DNA of 64,000 nucleotides from Trematomus loennbergii (Eukaryota > Chordata > Actinopteri > Perciformes > Nototheniidae): the NCBI GenBank assembly GCA_012861695.1, contig JAAOOA010000006.1:28253811-28317810 (forward strand). The letters are read 5' to 3'. The notes below the pieces were generated by a model. It saw only the letters and a program-made list of their open reading frames with translations. It made no database searches and was not told the DNA's origin. The position numbers were made by a program, and so were the translations under genes. Position 1 is the first letter of the stretch. Each line of letters starts with the position of its first letter. Below are positions 15,721 through 27,368 of the stretch, in pieces.

Positions 15721-18429
15721 GTAGCCAATCTGATCGCTCTTAACATGTTTTTCTAAATATTAACATTTATCATGTCAAGTGAGGACTTGCTATTGAACCT
15801 AGAGGTTAAGGCCCACATATCACAATGATAACAGATGTTCAACAATATAATATACTTTATGCAAACATTTGATAAAATAATATTTATCCCACCCAAATGT
15901 TGTTGTTCTTTTGGTGGTGATCAAATATTATTATATTGATGTGCTAATGTTCTTGAGAACAACACTCTAATATTTATGTATATACTAATTTAAAACCTTT
16001 TCTGTGATATTGACGCTTCTGAAACATTTTTTAAAACTGGAAACTGGTGTTAAAGTAGGCTAGTTAAAGTTAAAGTAGCCTAAAATGTATTTTTAGCAAA
16101 CTAGTTTCCTGAAGAGTAATGGTTTATGATTTAACAATGTTTTATTTCTGACGCAAAATCTATATATAGTTTTTGTACTATTATAATATGTCTTAAGTTC
16201 CTATGCACGTGATAACTGATAGGCCGGGGAACACATTGGAGTGAAATATCTCACAATTTTTGAAGTTTTAGCTTTTACAGAAACATTGTAAAATCAAATC
16301 AGTCATTCAGTTTAATTATCAAAATTACATGTGAATGTTAATACATAAATATTGTTTATTTTCTGGGCCGTGGCTGCCCTCCTGTAGTTTATCTGTGATG
16401 CTGACTGCCGCGTTGGAGCCGTTTCAATGGCACGCTTTAAACCAATAATTACCACTCCAAAATCTAAAATGATGCCAAACTCGTTCACAATCCTCCACAA
16501 ATTCTAATTTAAACACCATTAATTTCTTAGATTGTTTCGTTAACAAAATGTTACAGTAATAAATTGCAGATTTATCAAAAGAAGAGGTTTGAGAAAAATT
16601 GGGCAACGAAGTGAAAAAGGGCAAATCAGATTGACTCTCTAATATCTGTCCTAAAACACACACAGTAAACTTAATTTTGTTCCGTTACACAGCCTCATGA
16701 AAGTCAACCAAATCACATGTTATTTCTCTCGTGTGTCTCTGTTGCTTTTTAAAAATGTGTTTCACTGGTTTGGCGCATTCAATCAATATCTCCCGGTAAA
16801 TTGGATTCATGTGGGAAACCAGCGCTGGCAATAAATTTAGGCTATAGACACAAACAATTTTGGTAAATGTTGTTACTGAAATATTAAGTTACTTTATAAT
16901 CTGTGTTCTAACTGCATATATTATTAAAGCCAATGGGCTACATTTTTACATTTCAAACACTAACTGTATAACCAAGTTGAGTTTATAATTTGTAACTTAA
17001 TACACTGCTTTTTCCCCCAAATTTCAGTGGACATCATACACAGCTTCGCTCCGATAGGCCTATATTAGACAGCTTCAGCAACGCTTCACCAGCTCTGTGG
17101 CCGTATCCAAAAAGCCAGGAGTTCAACATTTCCTCAAATCTAACTTTAATTTGTTCTCAAGTTTCTGTTGTGAACAGCAGGTCTAGATACGTAGAATGAT
17201 AATGTTTTCAAAAGGAAACACATTAGCCTACATTTTCATTGAAAATAAAATATATATATAAACGGCTAACAGTTGTAGGCTACTATTCTCATCAAAATAT
17301 TTTTATTGCTACAGTTTTACTGTTAACGACACCTTGATAAATGTATGATAATAAAAAACGAGTTAAAGTTTCAAATTAGGCTAAGCAGAATTACAAGTCA
17401 ATACAAAAAGTCAACAAATATTACCGCAGGGTGTGTGAGGCGGGTCGACAGAAAAACTGCCTAAACTTAGCCTACTTTATGGTATAGGCTAGTAGCCTAT
17501 CTGAATAAAAAATGTGATAGGCCTATTCAATATAGGCTACAGCAGAATTATATTTGAACATCATACAGCTCATTAATAGCCTACACAGTCTTTAATTGCA
17601 TGAATACAATCCCGCGTTTCACATTAATTTACCGACTAATTTATGTAGGCTACTTCGGGTATTGATTTATTCCTTTGCGATGTAGGCTATTCTGATAAAG
17701 GCATTGGTCCTCTTCATACAATGTCTGTACAAACTGTACAGTGGCTTAACATAACGCTTTCAATCAGATTTATTTTAGCCTAAATCTGTGAGAAACACAT
17801 CAAGTTATTCGAGGTTTTTAGCACAACATATGGCCTATACAAAACAACCGCCTTTAATGTTATATCAATTGATCCAAGTTCACGTGTTGTCCTCATGTGG
17901 ACTGCCTCGATTTATACGTGGCGTTATTGTGCGATTGTGTAGTTTCAGGAGAATAGAAAAACACTTTCATGGCTGAAATGAAGCTCCATCTGTCTGAAGC
18001 TGGCATTAAACGGACCTGCAGGCTGAAACATCTGAGAAGCAATTCCACATTTTGTGTGGTACGCCTGTTCAAAAGCAACAATCTGTGGGACACGTTTAAC
18101 ATGGAAACCTCCTCAGATCAAAGGAAAACATTCTTTAATGTTTTAAGGGACAAATAACTTCACTGACAATACTAAATACATTTGTGTCATTGATTTAAAT
18201 GGTGGAAACTCGTTATATTGGGGAAAGGCGGTTGTCTAGACATTTCCACTGAAGTCGAACCATAATTGTGACATTATCTTTCGATGTATCTCTATGTATA
18301 AATCTATCTGTGTCTGAATCTGAGCTGCTGGGAAAAGAGAACAGGCTCTTTTCTTCTTTTATTTCTGCTCCTTGTCCCCAAATTGCCCTTTTAATCCTGT
18401 TCCATGTGTAAGACTGACATCACGCCACT
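15721..18429. other. AT-rich intergenic DNA
   Basis: No gene, tandem repeat or terminal-repeat element is recognised. TAGGCTA-type words are frequent between 17.2 and 17.7 kb but form no clear array. Confidence 0.4.
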
Positions 18430-19490
18430 CTGGCTCCCTACTCTGATGTCTTCAGGCTGACGGTGTGAATTAAGGGGTTCCCCTGGCTCCTTCCACTGAC
18501 CTCTGACCCAGGGCTGCCCTTTTCCTGACACAGGCTCAAGAGAAGGGGGATATGAGAGTGGTTAAAGATTCTGAAGGAGGATGAGCTGCAGCAGCATCCA
18601 GCCTCTAAACTGAGATACAGTCAGCATGAGCGTTGATCTCAAATTCAGTTTTCTTCTCTTCTCGTGAGCAATGCACATTTACACTTCATGCCACGCCTCA
18701 GAGACTCCATCTGATGCTCATAAACAAATTCTTAAAAGCAGTGAATGTGGGAGGAAGGCTGTCTGTCGAGGAGCCCCTTTTAAAAAAAAGAAAACATTTC
18801 AGCCACCAAGGAGCGAGAAAAAGAAAAAAAACACACACACGCACCAATCAACTCAAGGACTGTACAAAGAACGGTCTGTCGTTGCTAAGAGACAGATGCA
18901 GAGAAACCTGACCATGACCCTTCCTCCTCCGCCTCCTCCTCCCGAGCAGTCTTTCCCTCTCTACCCAATTACTACTGCACATTAAAGCCCACCTCTGTCA
19001 CAATAAAGCTGAGAGGGGGGTGGGGTTTGTGAAGCTGTACAGAACATTTAAGATTATTCCTTAAGGCAAAACCTTTTTATTCCACACACCAGAATGAATT
19101 TAGAAGTGTTAGTGTTTTTACCCAAGCTGGTGTATGGGCGGAGTCAGGGCGGGATAAGAAGAGAGAGGGTGGGGGGTGGGCAAGTGAGGCTGTCAGGCGA
19201 ATGAGAAGATGGAAATTTGACAGAGAGGTGGCGGAGAGTTCAGGTTATACGAGGCCTGTCGATTAGTGCGTTTGCGGCTGACAGGTGGAATCCCAGGGGC
19301 ACGTCTGTCACTGCCACTGCTGCCAGGCCGGCCCAGCACCAACACAGGAGACACCCATGGGCGGGAACATGCTCCTCACCGAGGAACCTCATTGGCCCAG
19401 GCCTGAAGCCCCCGCCTCCCAGTCGGAGCCTAGATTAAAGCTTTATTGTGCACAGAAAGCAGGGCGAAAGTCGTGTTAATCCCCCACTAA
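18430..19490. promoter_or_regulatory. Candidate non-coding regulatory block
   Basis: A GC-richer, non-repetitive island, with a first part around 18.43-18.62 kb and a second around 19.2-19.45 kb. The open frames of 92-104 residues overlap in different frames, are Lys/Thr- or Pro-rich and match no family I know. Candidate enhancer DNA between nr2f2 and mctp2; inference only. Confidence 0.25.
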
Positions 19491-20296
19491 TACATTGCTA
19501 TCAGTGATCTGTTTTTACAACCCCATCTAAACATCTTCCTGAAACGGGTTTTAATCTGACCAAAGGCACAATAGATTTTTGTTGGGGCCCATGTGAAATT
19601 GTATTTTTTGTTGTTGTTTTCTTTAAATTAAAAAGTTTATGTTGCATGTGCAAGTGACTCTGAAACACACAGTGCCAAACGGGCCTCTGCTGTTGCTAAG
19701 ATCCATTAAGATGCAAATCTTGCTTTTACTGAAAAGGCAACTGGGATGAAGAAAAAATCGGATATTATGGCAAAGTCAGAGGAGAGCAGAGACAAAAGTA
19801 GGCCACTGTAAAGTCTCAGCGGATCGAGTTAATATCAAAGTATCAAATAAAGCGTCAGTCGCTCAGAACCTTCCAGATACTGCCGGATGTCAGCGTGTGA
19901 TTTAAGGATATTTCAGGTGACTTCCTGTCACTTCAGTCAGCTGATTGGTTAAAAATGTAACTACCTCCACATAGAATACAGGTGCCTGCAGTATCAGAGT
20001 CACTGCTTTGGTTTTCTTCTATTCGTAGAAAGTAACTACGGGCAGGTATTTTGTACCATATAGTCACATTTAGGTAGTAGTTTACTTCAGAAAATCAATC
20101 TTATGGTATTTCATATATGGTACAATTAAGAATGAAATATTGCACATTAGCGACCACTCCAAATGTTTCTTAAATCTCAATCTCTAGATGTATGGCAGCC
20201 ATGGGCGCCGGAAGGGGGTGAAAAGTTAGGACGATTCTAAGGGCCCGTGACTGACAGGGGCCCAACATTTTTTAGAACATTAAGAAAAAAATGTTT

Positions 20297-21868
20297 AAGG
20301 CAAGGCAAGGCAAGGCAAGTTTATTTATATAGCACAAGGCAATTCAAAGTGCTTTACAAAATGGAAGACATTATGAAAATGGCATTTAAAATCAGTCATT
20401 AAAAGAAAAGATAATAAAAGAAACATTAAAAGAAAAATACATGGATAAAAGTTAAAAGTTACAGTGCAGTTTAAGATGTGAATAGTTCAATTAAAAGCAG
20501 CGGCAAAAAGAAAAGTCTTCAGCCTGGATTTAAAAGTAGTAAGAGTTGCAGCGGACCTGCAGGTTTCTGGGAGTTTGTTCCAGATATTTGGAGCATAATA
20601 ACTGAACTCTGCTTCTCCATGTTTAGTTCTGACTCTGGGGACAGAAAGCTGACCAGTCCCTGAAGACCTGAGAGTTCTGGATGGTTCATAATTTAGCAGT
20701 AGGTCAGACATGTATTTTGGGCCTAAACCATTCAAAGCTTTATAAACCAGCAACAATATTTTGAAATCTATTCTTTGACACACAGGAAGCCAGTGTAAGG
20801 ACTTCAGAACAGGAGTGATGTGATCCACTTTCTTAGTGTTAGTGAGGATTCGAGCAGCGGCGTTCTGAATTAGCTGCAGCTTTCTAATAGATTTTTTAGT
20901 GAGGCCTGTAAAGACACCATTGCAGTAGTCGAGTCTACTGAAGATAAAAGCATGGACAAGTTTTTCCAAATCCTGCTGTGACATTAGTCTTTTAATCCTA
21001 GATATGTTCTTTAGGTGATAGTAGGCTGATTTAGTAACTGTTTTAATGTGACTGTTGAAACTCAGGTCAGAGTCCATGACTACACCTAGATTTCTGGCTT
21101 TATCTGTTGTTTTGAACATTGCAGACTGAAGTTCAGCGCTAACTTTTATACGTTCTGCCTTGGCTCCAAAAACCATTACCTCAGTTTTATCTTTGTTTAA
21201 TTGGAGAAAGTTCTGACACATCCAGTCATTGATTTGTTCAATGCACTTACTCAGTGTTTGAATTTGTGTGTCATCCGCATAGCTATGGTAACTTATTTTG
21301 TTGTTTTTCATTATCTGAGCGAGTGGTAGCATGTAGATGTTAAAGAGAAGAGGCCCCAAGATGGAGCCTTGAGGTACCCCACATGTCATATTTGTCAACT
21401 CAGATGTGTATTTACCTATAGAAACAAAGTTTTTTCTGTCCTTTAAGTAGGACTCAAACCAATTTAGAACTGTTGCCGAAAGTCCCACCCAGTTTTCTAG
21501 TCGGTCTAGTAATATGTTGTGGTCAACAGTGTCAAACGCAGCACTGAGATCTAATAATACTAACACTGAAGTTCTGCCACTGTCTGTGTTTAAGTGGATG
21601 TCATTGAAGACCTTTACAAGAGCAGTCTCAGTGCTGTGATTTGGACTAAATCCTGACTGGAACACATCCAAACAGTTATTTAAATGCAAGAAGTTACTCA
21701 ACTGTTGAAATACAACTTTTTCAATGATTTTACCTAGAAATGGCAGGTTTGATATTGGCCTGTAATTGTTCATTACTGAAGCATCTAGATTATTCTTTTT
21801 TAAGAGCGGTTTAATGACTGCAGTTTTCAGGGCCTCTGGAAAAATACCTGAGTGAAGAGATGTGTTTA
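20297..21868 (-). mobile_element. Young 5'-truncated L2 LINE copy, minus strand
   Basis: The 3' tail reads AAGGCAAGGCAAGGCAAG on + at the low-coordinate end, followed by the reverse transcriptase frame on -. Identity with the 25.7-kb copy starts at the word TAAACACATCTC (21868 downwards), so the 5' end is truncated near there. The two copies are almost identical in protein, which points to recent activity of this LINE family. The CTTGC repeat tail is the terminal signature of this L2 group. Confidence 0.88.
20487..21868 (-). CDS. L2 reverse transcriptase fragment (36-bp deletion)
   Basis: The open frame continues to 21938, but the LINE part starts at NTSLHSG. It contains NYRPISNLPFLGKIIEKVVF, HSTETALVKVF, LLDLSAAFDTVDHNIL, GVPQGSILGPLLFNIYMLPL and the catalytic YADD, then a C-terminal domain ending KSRLKTFLFAAAFN. 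The endonuclease domain and ORF1 are absent, so the copy cannot move by itself. Compared with the copy at 25.7 kb it lacks 12 residues directly after YADDTQ, an in-frame 36-base deletion between two AATT words. That removes a segment next to the active site, so the enzyme may be dead even though the frame is open. Confidence 0.88.
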
Positions 21869-21930
21869 AGTAACCATTGTCATATAGTTTCATGGGGCCC
21901 AAAATCGCTGGTGGCGCCCCTGATGGCAGC

Positions 21931-24786
21931 CACTCCATTCCAGTGTCTGTTGAATTCCAACACAGAGAAAAGTTGTCAGTAGTTTATAGAATACAATTAA
22001 AAACATTAATTTTAATCAAACACATACCTAGAAATAGTCCAAACCAGAGAAACTTATAATTTTGCAGTGGTCTCTTAATGTTTTCCAGAGCTGTACATTT
22101 TCTTATGGTTTCATAACAATGTTTGAGGGCTAAAGAAGTAAATCTATTAAACATTTCTGAAAAAAAGATTAGAGAAAAGTAATAAAAAACTACATTGGGT
22201 ATCAGAACTGTTTTTTCTGACGGCCCCTCAGTACCCTTGCAGGGTCATTTTACATTGCAGACTGGAGATTGCTTGAAGAAAGGATCTGTGATGCAACCTA
22301 AAAACCAAGTTATATTGAACATTAGGGGGAAATAAGCTAGTTAACAAAGTAAGTTAAGTTAGTTGTACTTAATAAACTGGCAAAAAGTTGGCAGGCTCTT
22401 CTGCACGGGTTCTTATTTATTTAAATTATGTGAATGAAAAAATAAAAGCTTTTCATTTATTCATTGACCCCTTAAAGTTTGAATGACTTTGTTCTTCATA
22501 TATCTTTCTTCCTTTTTTTTTTTTTAGTACCTATGATGTCAGACAGAAGTCAGTTTAGATTTCAGATATCTAGGGGTAGACTCGGACAAGAAATCCCAAA
22601 TAAACATGTCATTGCCAACGAGCAGTGATGCATGTAGACGTTTGCGGGCAGTGACATGCGATAACATCGCACAAAGTGGTCCCTCGTATGATATCACAGA
22701 GAATTTCTAGAGTAAACTCGTCTCCCGTGTTTGTTGTTGCCTATCGTGTAGCATTGTTCCAAACAAAGACGAAAAGACGTTGACTTTATTTCAGCACTTC
22801 TTAATCATCTATGATCACTCATGTGTCATAGGAATATTGTCTGTGTGCTGTGACCTTTGACCCCCTGATCTCCTGACTGCGGCTGCTTGGTAATCTTGCT
22901 GATGTAAGAAACTGGATGGCGGTAGATCAGAGGAACGCCGAAATTCCTAAAGTTTAGCTTGTTTTAATTCAAAAGGTGTCACTTTCGTTTTCCTCTCTCT
23001 TAGTTTAAGGACTTTAAATGGCGACGGTCCTCAGACATGTGGGGGCTGCTGTGGTGGGGATTGGGGCCCCGGGCGTAAAGGGCCCACGCATCAAGCTGAT
23101 AATGTGCTGATCTGAAAGCAGTTGGTATGTGGTGCATATGGCCAGCCTACACTGCAGAAACCATGAATTTTCTAGGGTTGCCCCTTCCTAGTTGAGTCAA
23201 CCAATTGGTCTTCTTGGTCTAGACTAAGAGTTCTTTAGTCCATTAGTTGCTTGTTTACGTTTCTTTTCATGCTGAATTATTTATTTCTAAGAAACATATG
23301 ATCACATCTCTGGTAAAAACAGCATTTGCTTGATACTTTGTAGTGAACCTTAGTAGTAAATGTCCGTCTATTAAAAAAGTAATGGCTACATTTACAAGTC
23401 GTTACGTATAGGCGACTAAGAATTTCTTTAGTCGAGGACAGGCCTTTGATTTTGTAAAACTTTAATACGTTTGTGAAAGTAAGCTGCAGCACCCTTAGCT
23501 GACTTATAGTGCTTAATTAACAACACAAGATTTCAAACTTAAAAAACAAAAAAGTAATACAAAATCACACTATTGAATCTGACTTAATTAGAGATTCTCC
23601 TGAAAATGTATCATAAAGGAGTCCAACTGGTCTTTGTGCTTCTGTTTCATATTACTCAAGGAGGTCACAGATATCAAGGCTCGTTCCTCAAATCACAGGA
23701 GGCCATTCACAGCCCTTCATTCTGCTCACGTCCTGCAAAGGATAACATACTTCGGTTAAGGCAAAGTTCCTGTTTTCATCATCATTTCACGATGTCTTAA
23801 ACCTATCTTCAGGCTGGAGAATATCTCAGTATCAGATTGTAAGGACAGGGTCTGTAAAAAAGTGACAAAACACATCAATGTGTTTTTATTCAGGCATCTC
23901 CAGGAACAACAGTTACTTTTCAAACTTATTGTGCATTCCATTACTCAAACTATTACAGTAATTAGTATGCCTGAAACAAATCTAGCATGTGTTCCAAAAG
24001 TTCCAAGATGTCCGGTACAGTACATACTAAAAACTATAAATAAAATGTATGCGATTTGGAACGCAGAAATCGTATCTTTTTGAAAGAGTTGTAAAATGTA
24101 AGGAGCAAGTTGGAACTTCTGCACTACATTGAATAAGATGCAAAAAGGCCAACACTGTCTAAATGATACTCTTTTATACTTGAAATCTAAAGTTGGGACC
24201 TGAAATAGAGAGAAGTGTCTCCAATAGTGACCATGTTGATATCTGTAAATTAAATAGAGAGAGTATGGCGGATACAAATATATCCGCTGCAGCTTTTTAA
24301 ACACTTCTAGAGGGAAATTAAATGGTCACTTTAGAGAGCCAGGTCAGTCAGCAAAAAATAAATCTCCATGTGTCTTATGAGCAGCAATTTAGTTTACATC
24401 CATAAGATTGGCTTTGTAGAGCTTATTTTGAGTGTTGTCAGGGACACTTTATAACTACAGCATTATATAAAACAAATACAATTTATTATTTTACATTTTA
24501 AAAGTGGAAAAGCCAGTTGAGGTCAGGATTATTACAGTGTGGGACCATGTTCCACTTTTCAACTCTAAGTAACAGCTTCCTCCCAGTGTTTCATTCAAAT
24601 GCAATTACATACGTAATATTTTCAGGAGGCCCACTTTTAAGTCCATGACCTGAAACAAACGGAGGAAGTGAATCTTAATCCAAAAAGTAGCATCAGTTTT
24701 GCATTTGGTTGCGTGCAAAGAGTGTCTCCATTTACGCTTGTTATGTAAGGGTAGGCTGTAATCTGTTATATAACAACGGAGTAAGT
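21931..24786. other. Intergenic DNA without a gene
   Basis: No protein family is recognised. Between 23.17 and 23.45 kb the words AGGGTTGCCCCTTCCTAGTT and CGACTAAGAATTTCTTTAGT recall a teleost DNA-transposon relic with TAGTCGACTA-type ends, but I cannot fix its limits. The rest is AT-rich. Confidence 0.4.
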
Positions 24787-24815
24787 GAAATGTACGGTGG
24801 CCCGGAAGTGCAAGA

Positions 24816-25190
24816 CACCACAGCATTTCAGAAAACACAACAGCATTTCAGAAAACACTGCAGCATTTCAGAAAACGCTACAGCATTTCAGAAAACACCA
24901 CAGCATTTCAGAAAACACCACAGCATTTCAGAAAACACCACAGCATTTCAGAAAACCCACAGCATTTCAGAAAACACCACAGCATTTCAGAAAACACCAC
25001 AGCATTTCAGAAAACACCACAGCATTTCAGAACACACCACAGCATTTCAGAAAACACAACAGCATTTCAGAAAACACAACAGCATTTCACAAAACGCCGC
25101 AGCATTTCACAAAACACCACAGCATTTCAGAAAACACAACAGCATTTCAGAAAACACAACAGCATTTCAGAAAACACCACAGCATTTCAC
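24816..25190 (+). repeat. 20-bp tandem array, left arm
   Basis: About 18-19 copies of a 20-base unit, consensus ACAGCATTTCAGAAAACACC, with single-base variants (CACAAAAC for CAGAAAAC, CAAC or CTGC for CACC) and one unit shortened by a base near 24957. The 187- and 143-residue open frames here are repeat translations. Because 20 is not a multiple of three the same peptides recur every 60 bases in several frames. Confidence 0.95.
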
Positions 25191-25671
25191 ATTGGACGGA
25201 AAGGGTATTCCTTTAGGGAGAACACTTCTTGTTTGTGATTGGACAGAGCCAGCCAGAGAAGCACTGCTGTGATTGGTTGTTTTTGCTGCCAGTCAAGAAA
25301 TGACGCTTCGTGATTGGTCAGCACCCGAGCGCAACATGTCCCAACACACATCAACCGTTAGCTGTTAGCACACACTCAGAGCTCACAGCTCCTCATATCT
25401 GTTCAGAAACTGGACAAGTACAAACCACAGACTGTCTATGTCATGGCGAATACAGTCGCTGCTTTATTTATGTCTGTATGACGCTGTTGTGAGTGTGGAC
25501 GGAGCAGCTACAGGTTAGTTTAGCCTGATCGATCCGCCCCCCTCTCCAGCACGTCTTGTTTGAATGACAGGAGTAAACACTGACAGCTGCGGTGAAACTC
25601 GACAACAAAATGAACATATTGACCATGATTTAATTGTAATACACGTTTCAAAGTGATGCCGAAGTAACTAC
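25190..25671 (+). repeat. Left unique arm of the foldback element
   Basis: From GGACGGAAAGGGTATTCCTT to GATGCCGAAGTAACTAC. Its reverse complement recurs with few changes between about 28.06 and 28.50 kb, and the last 80 bases recur at about 27.79-27.86 kb. The arm includes CAGCTCCTCATATCTG and GTTTGTACTTGTCCAG-type words that occur three times in the element. It ends at the point where the L2 copy was inserted. Confidence 0.85.
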
Positions 25672-27368
25672 TGCTGCCTTGATATTATTCCAACAGGATT
25701 TTTCAAAGATGTTTTTCCTTGCATGGCCTCAGATCTACTTCATATAGTAAACACATCTCTTCACTCAGGTATTTTTCCAGAGGCCCTGAAAACTGCAGTC
25801 ATTAAACCGCTCTTAAAAAAGAATAATCTAGATGCCTCAGTAATGAACAATTACAGGCCAATATCAAACCTGCCATTTCTAGGTAAAATCATTGAAAAAG
25901 TTGTATTTCAACAGTTGAGTAACTTCTTGCATTTAAATAACTGTTTGGATGTGTTCCAGTCAGGATTTCGTCCAAACCACAGCACTGAGACTGCTCTTGT
26001 AAAGGTCTTCAATGACATCCACTTAAACACAGACAGTGGCAGAACTTCAGTGTTAGTATTATTAGATCTCAGTGCTGCGTTTGACACTGTTGACCACAAC
26101 ATATTACTAGACCGACTAGAAAACTGGGTGGGACTTTCGGCAACAGTTCTAAATTGGTTTGAGTCCTACTTAAAGGACAGAAAAAACTTTGTTTCTATAG
26201 GTAAATACACATCTGAGTTGACAAATATGACATGTGGGGTACCTCAAGGCTCCATCTTGGGGCCTCTTCTCTTTAACATCTACATGCTACCACTGGCTCA
26301 GATAATGAAAAACAACAAAATAAGTTACCATAGCTATGCGGATGACACACAAATTTACGTAACAATTTCACCAGGAGATTATGCTCCAATTCAAACACTG
26401 AGTAAGTGCATTGAACAAATCAATGACTGGATGTGTCAGAACTTTCTCCAATTAAACAAAGATAAAACTGAGGTAATGGTTTTTGGAGCCAAGGCAGAAC
26501 GTATAAAAGTTAGCGCTGAGCTTCAGTCTGCAATGTTCAAAACAACAGATAAAGCCAGAAATCTAGGTGTAGTCATGGACTCTGACCTGAGTTTCAACAG
26601 TCACATTAAAACAGTTACTAAATCAGCCTACTATCACCTAAAGAACATATCTAGGATTAAAGGACTAATGTCACAGCAGGATTTGGAAAAACTTGTCCAT
26701 GCTTTTATCTTCAGTAGACTCGACTACTGCAATGGTGTCTTTACAGGCCTCACTAAAAAATCTATTAGAAAGCTGCAGCTAATTCAGAACGCCGCTGCTC
26801 GAGTCCTCACTAACACTAAGAAAGTGGATCACATCACTCCTGTTCTGAAGTCCTTACACTGGCTTCCTGTGTGTCAAAGAATAGATTTCAAAATATTGTT
26901 GCTGGTTTATAAAGCTTTGAATGGTTTAGGCCCAAAATACATGTCTGACCTACTGCTAAATTATGAACCATCCAGAACTCTCAGGTCTTCAGGGACTGGT
27001 CAGCTTTCTGTCCCCAGAGTCAGAACTAAACATGGAGAAGCAGCATTCAGTTATTATGCTCCAAATATCTGGAACAAACTCCCAGAAACCTGCAGGTCCG
27101 CTGCAACTCTTACTACTTTTAAATCCAGGCTGAAGACTTTTCTTTTTGCCGCTGCTTTTAATTGAACTATTCACATCTTAAACTGCACTGTAACTTTTAA
27201 CTTTTATCCATGTATTTTTTCTTTTAATGTTTATTTTATTATCTTTTCTTTTTAATGACTGATTTTAAATGCCATTTTTAAAATGTCTTCCATTTTTGTA
27301 AAGCACTTTGAATTACCTTGTGTTGAAAGGTGCTATATAAATAAACTTGCCTTGCCTTGCCTTGCCTT
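25672..27368 (+). mobile_element. Young 5'-truncated L2 LINE copy, plus strand
   Basis: The insertion begins after GAAGTAACTAC and ends in CTTGCCTTGCCTTGCCTT before ACATACTGATACC. The uninterrupted sequence GAAGTAACTACATACTGATA is present as reverse complement at about 27.78-27.80 kb in the same foldback element, so both junctions can be read against an internal empty site. The LINE carries reverse transcriptase only. At most two bases (AC) are duplicated at the target. Confidence 0.92.
25723..27165 (+). CDS. L2 reverse transcriptase, 480 residues, open
   Basis: An intact frame with the L2/CR1-clade blocks in order: NYRPISNLPF near residue 44, SGFRPNHSTETAL, LLDLSAAFDTVDHNIL (first catalytic Asp), GVPQGSILGPLLF, and YADDTQIY with the catalytic pair at residues 207-208, then a conserved C-terminal region. 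ORF1 and the endonuclease domain are missing because of 5' truncation, so it is not autonomous. Except for the 12-residue deletion in the 20.5-kb copy, the two differ at only a few sites that I can see (for example SGFR/SGFS, IKG/IKR, ARV/ARI, EAA/EAE). Confidence 0.93.
   Translation: MASDLLHIVNTSLHSGIFPEALKTAVIKPLLKKNNLDASVMNNYRPISNLPFLGKIIEKVVFQQLSNFLHLNNCLDVFQSGFRPNHSTETALVKVFNDIHLNTDSGRTSVLVLLDLSAAFDTVDHNILLDRLENWVGLSATVLNWFESYLKDRKNFVSIGKYTSELTNMTCGVPQGSILGPLLFNIYMLPLAQIMKNNKISYHSYADDTQIYVTISPGDYAPIQTLSKCIEQINDWMCQNFLQLNKDKTEVMVFGAKAERIKVSAELQSAMFKTTDKARNLGVVMDSDLSFNSHIKTVTKSAYYHLKNISRIKGLMSQQDLEKLVHAFIFSRLDYCNGVFTGLTKKSIRKLQLIQNAAARVLTNTKKVDHITPVLKSLHWLPVCQRIDFKILLLVYKALNGLGPKYMSDLLLNYEPSRTLRSSGTGQLSVPRVRTKHGEAAFSYYAPNIWNKLPETCRSAATLTTFKSRLKTFLFAAAFN

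Larger units (their letters stand above)
20200..21922. mobile_element. hAT-like element interrupted by an L2 LINE
   Basis: The left end CATGGGCGCC and the right end GGCGCCCCTG are near-perfect inverted copies. The 8-base word ATGGCAGC lies directly outside both ends (20192-20199 and 21923-21930). An 8-bp duplication with CA..TG ends is the hAT superfamily pattern. Only about 100 bases of the element remain on the left and about 50 on the right. The middle is a later L2 insertion. No transposase is present, so the carrier was a short non-autonomous element. Confidence 0.8.

Noticed and set aside
23170..23445. Possible DNA-transposon relic with TAGTCGACTA-like words
   Set aside because: I could not fix either end or a target duplication, so it is only mentioned within the intergenic entry.
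24816..25190. Resemblance to a CRISPR array (regular 20-base repeats)
   Set aside because: The units are contiguous, without unique spacers, there are no cas genes and the genome is that of a vertebrate.
24709..25272. Open frames of 187 and 143 residues made of ISENTTAFQKT-like repeats, with mirror frames at 28.46-28.88 kb
   Set aside because: They are translations of a 20-base tandem array, open in several frames and on both arms of an inverted-repeat element. No non-repetitive domain or splice context supports a protein.
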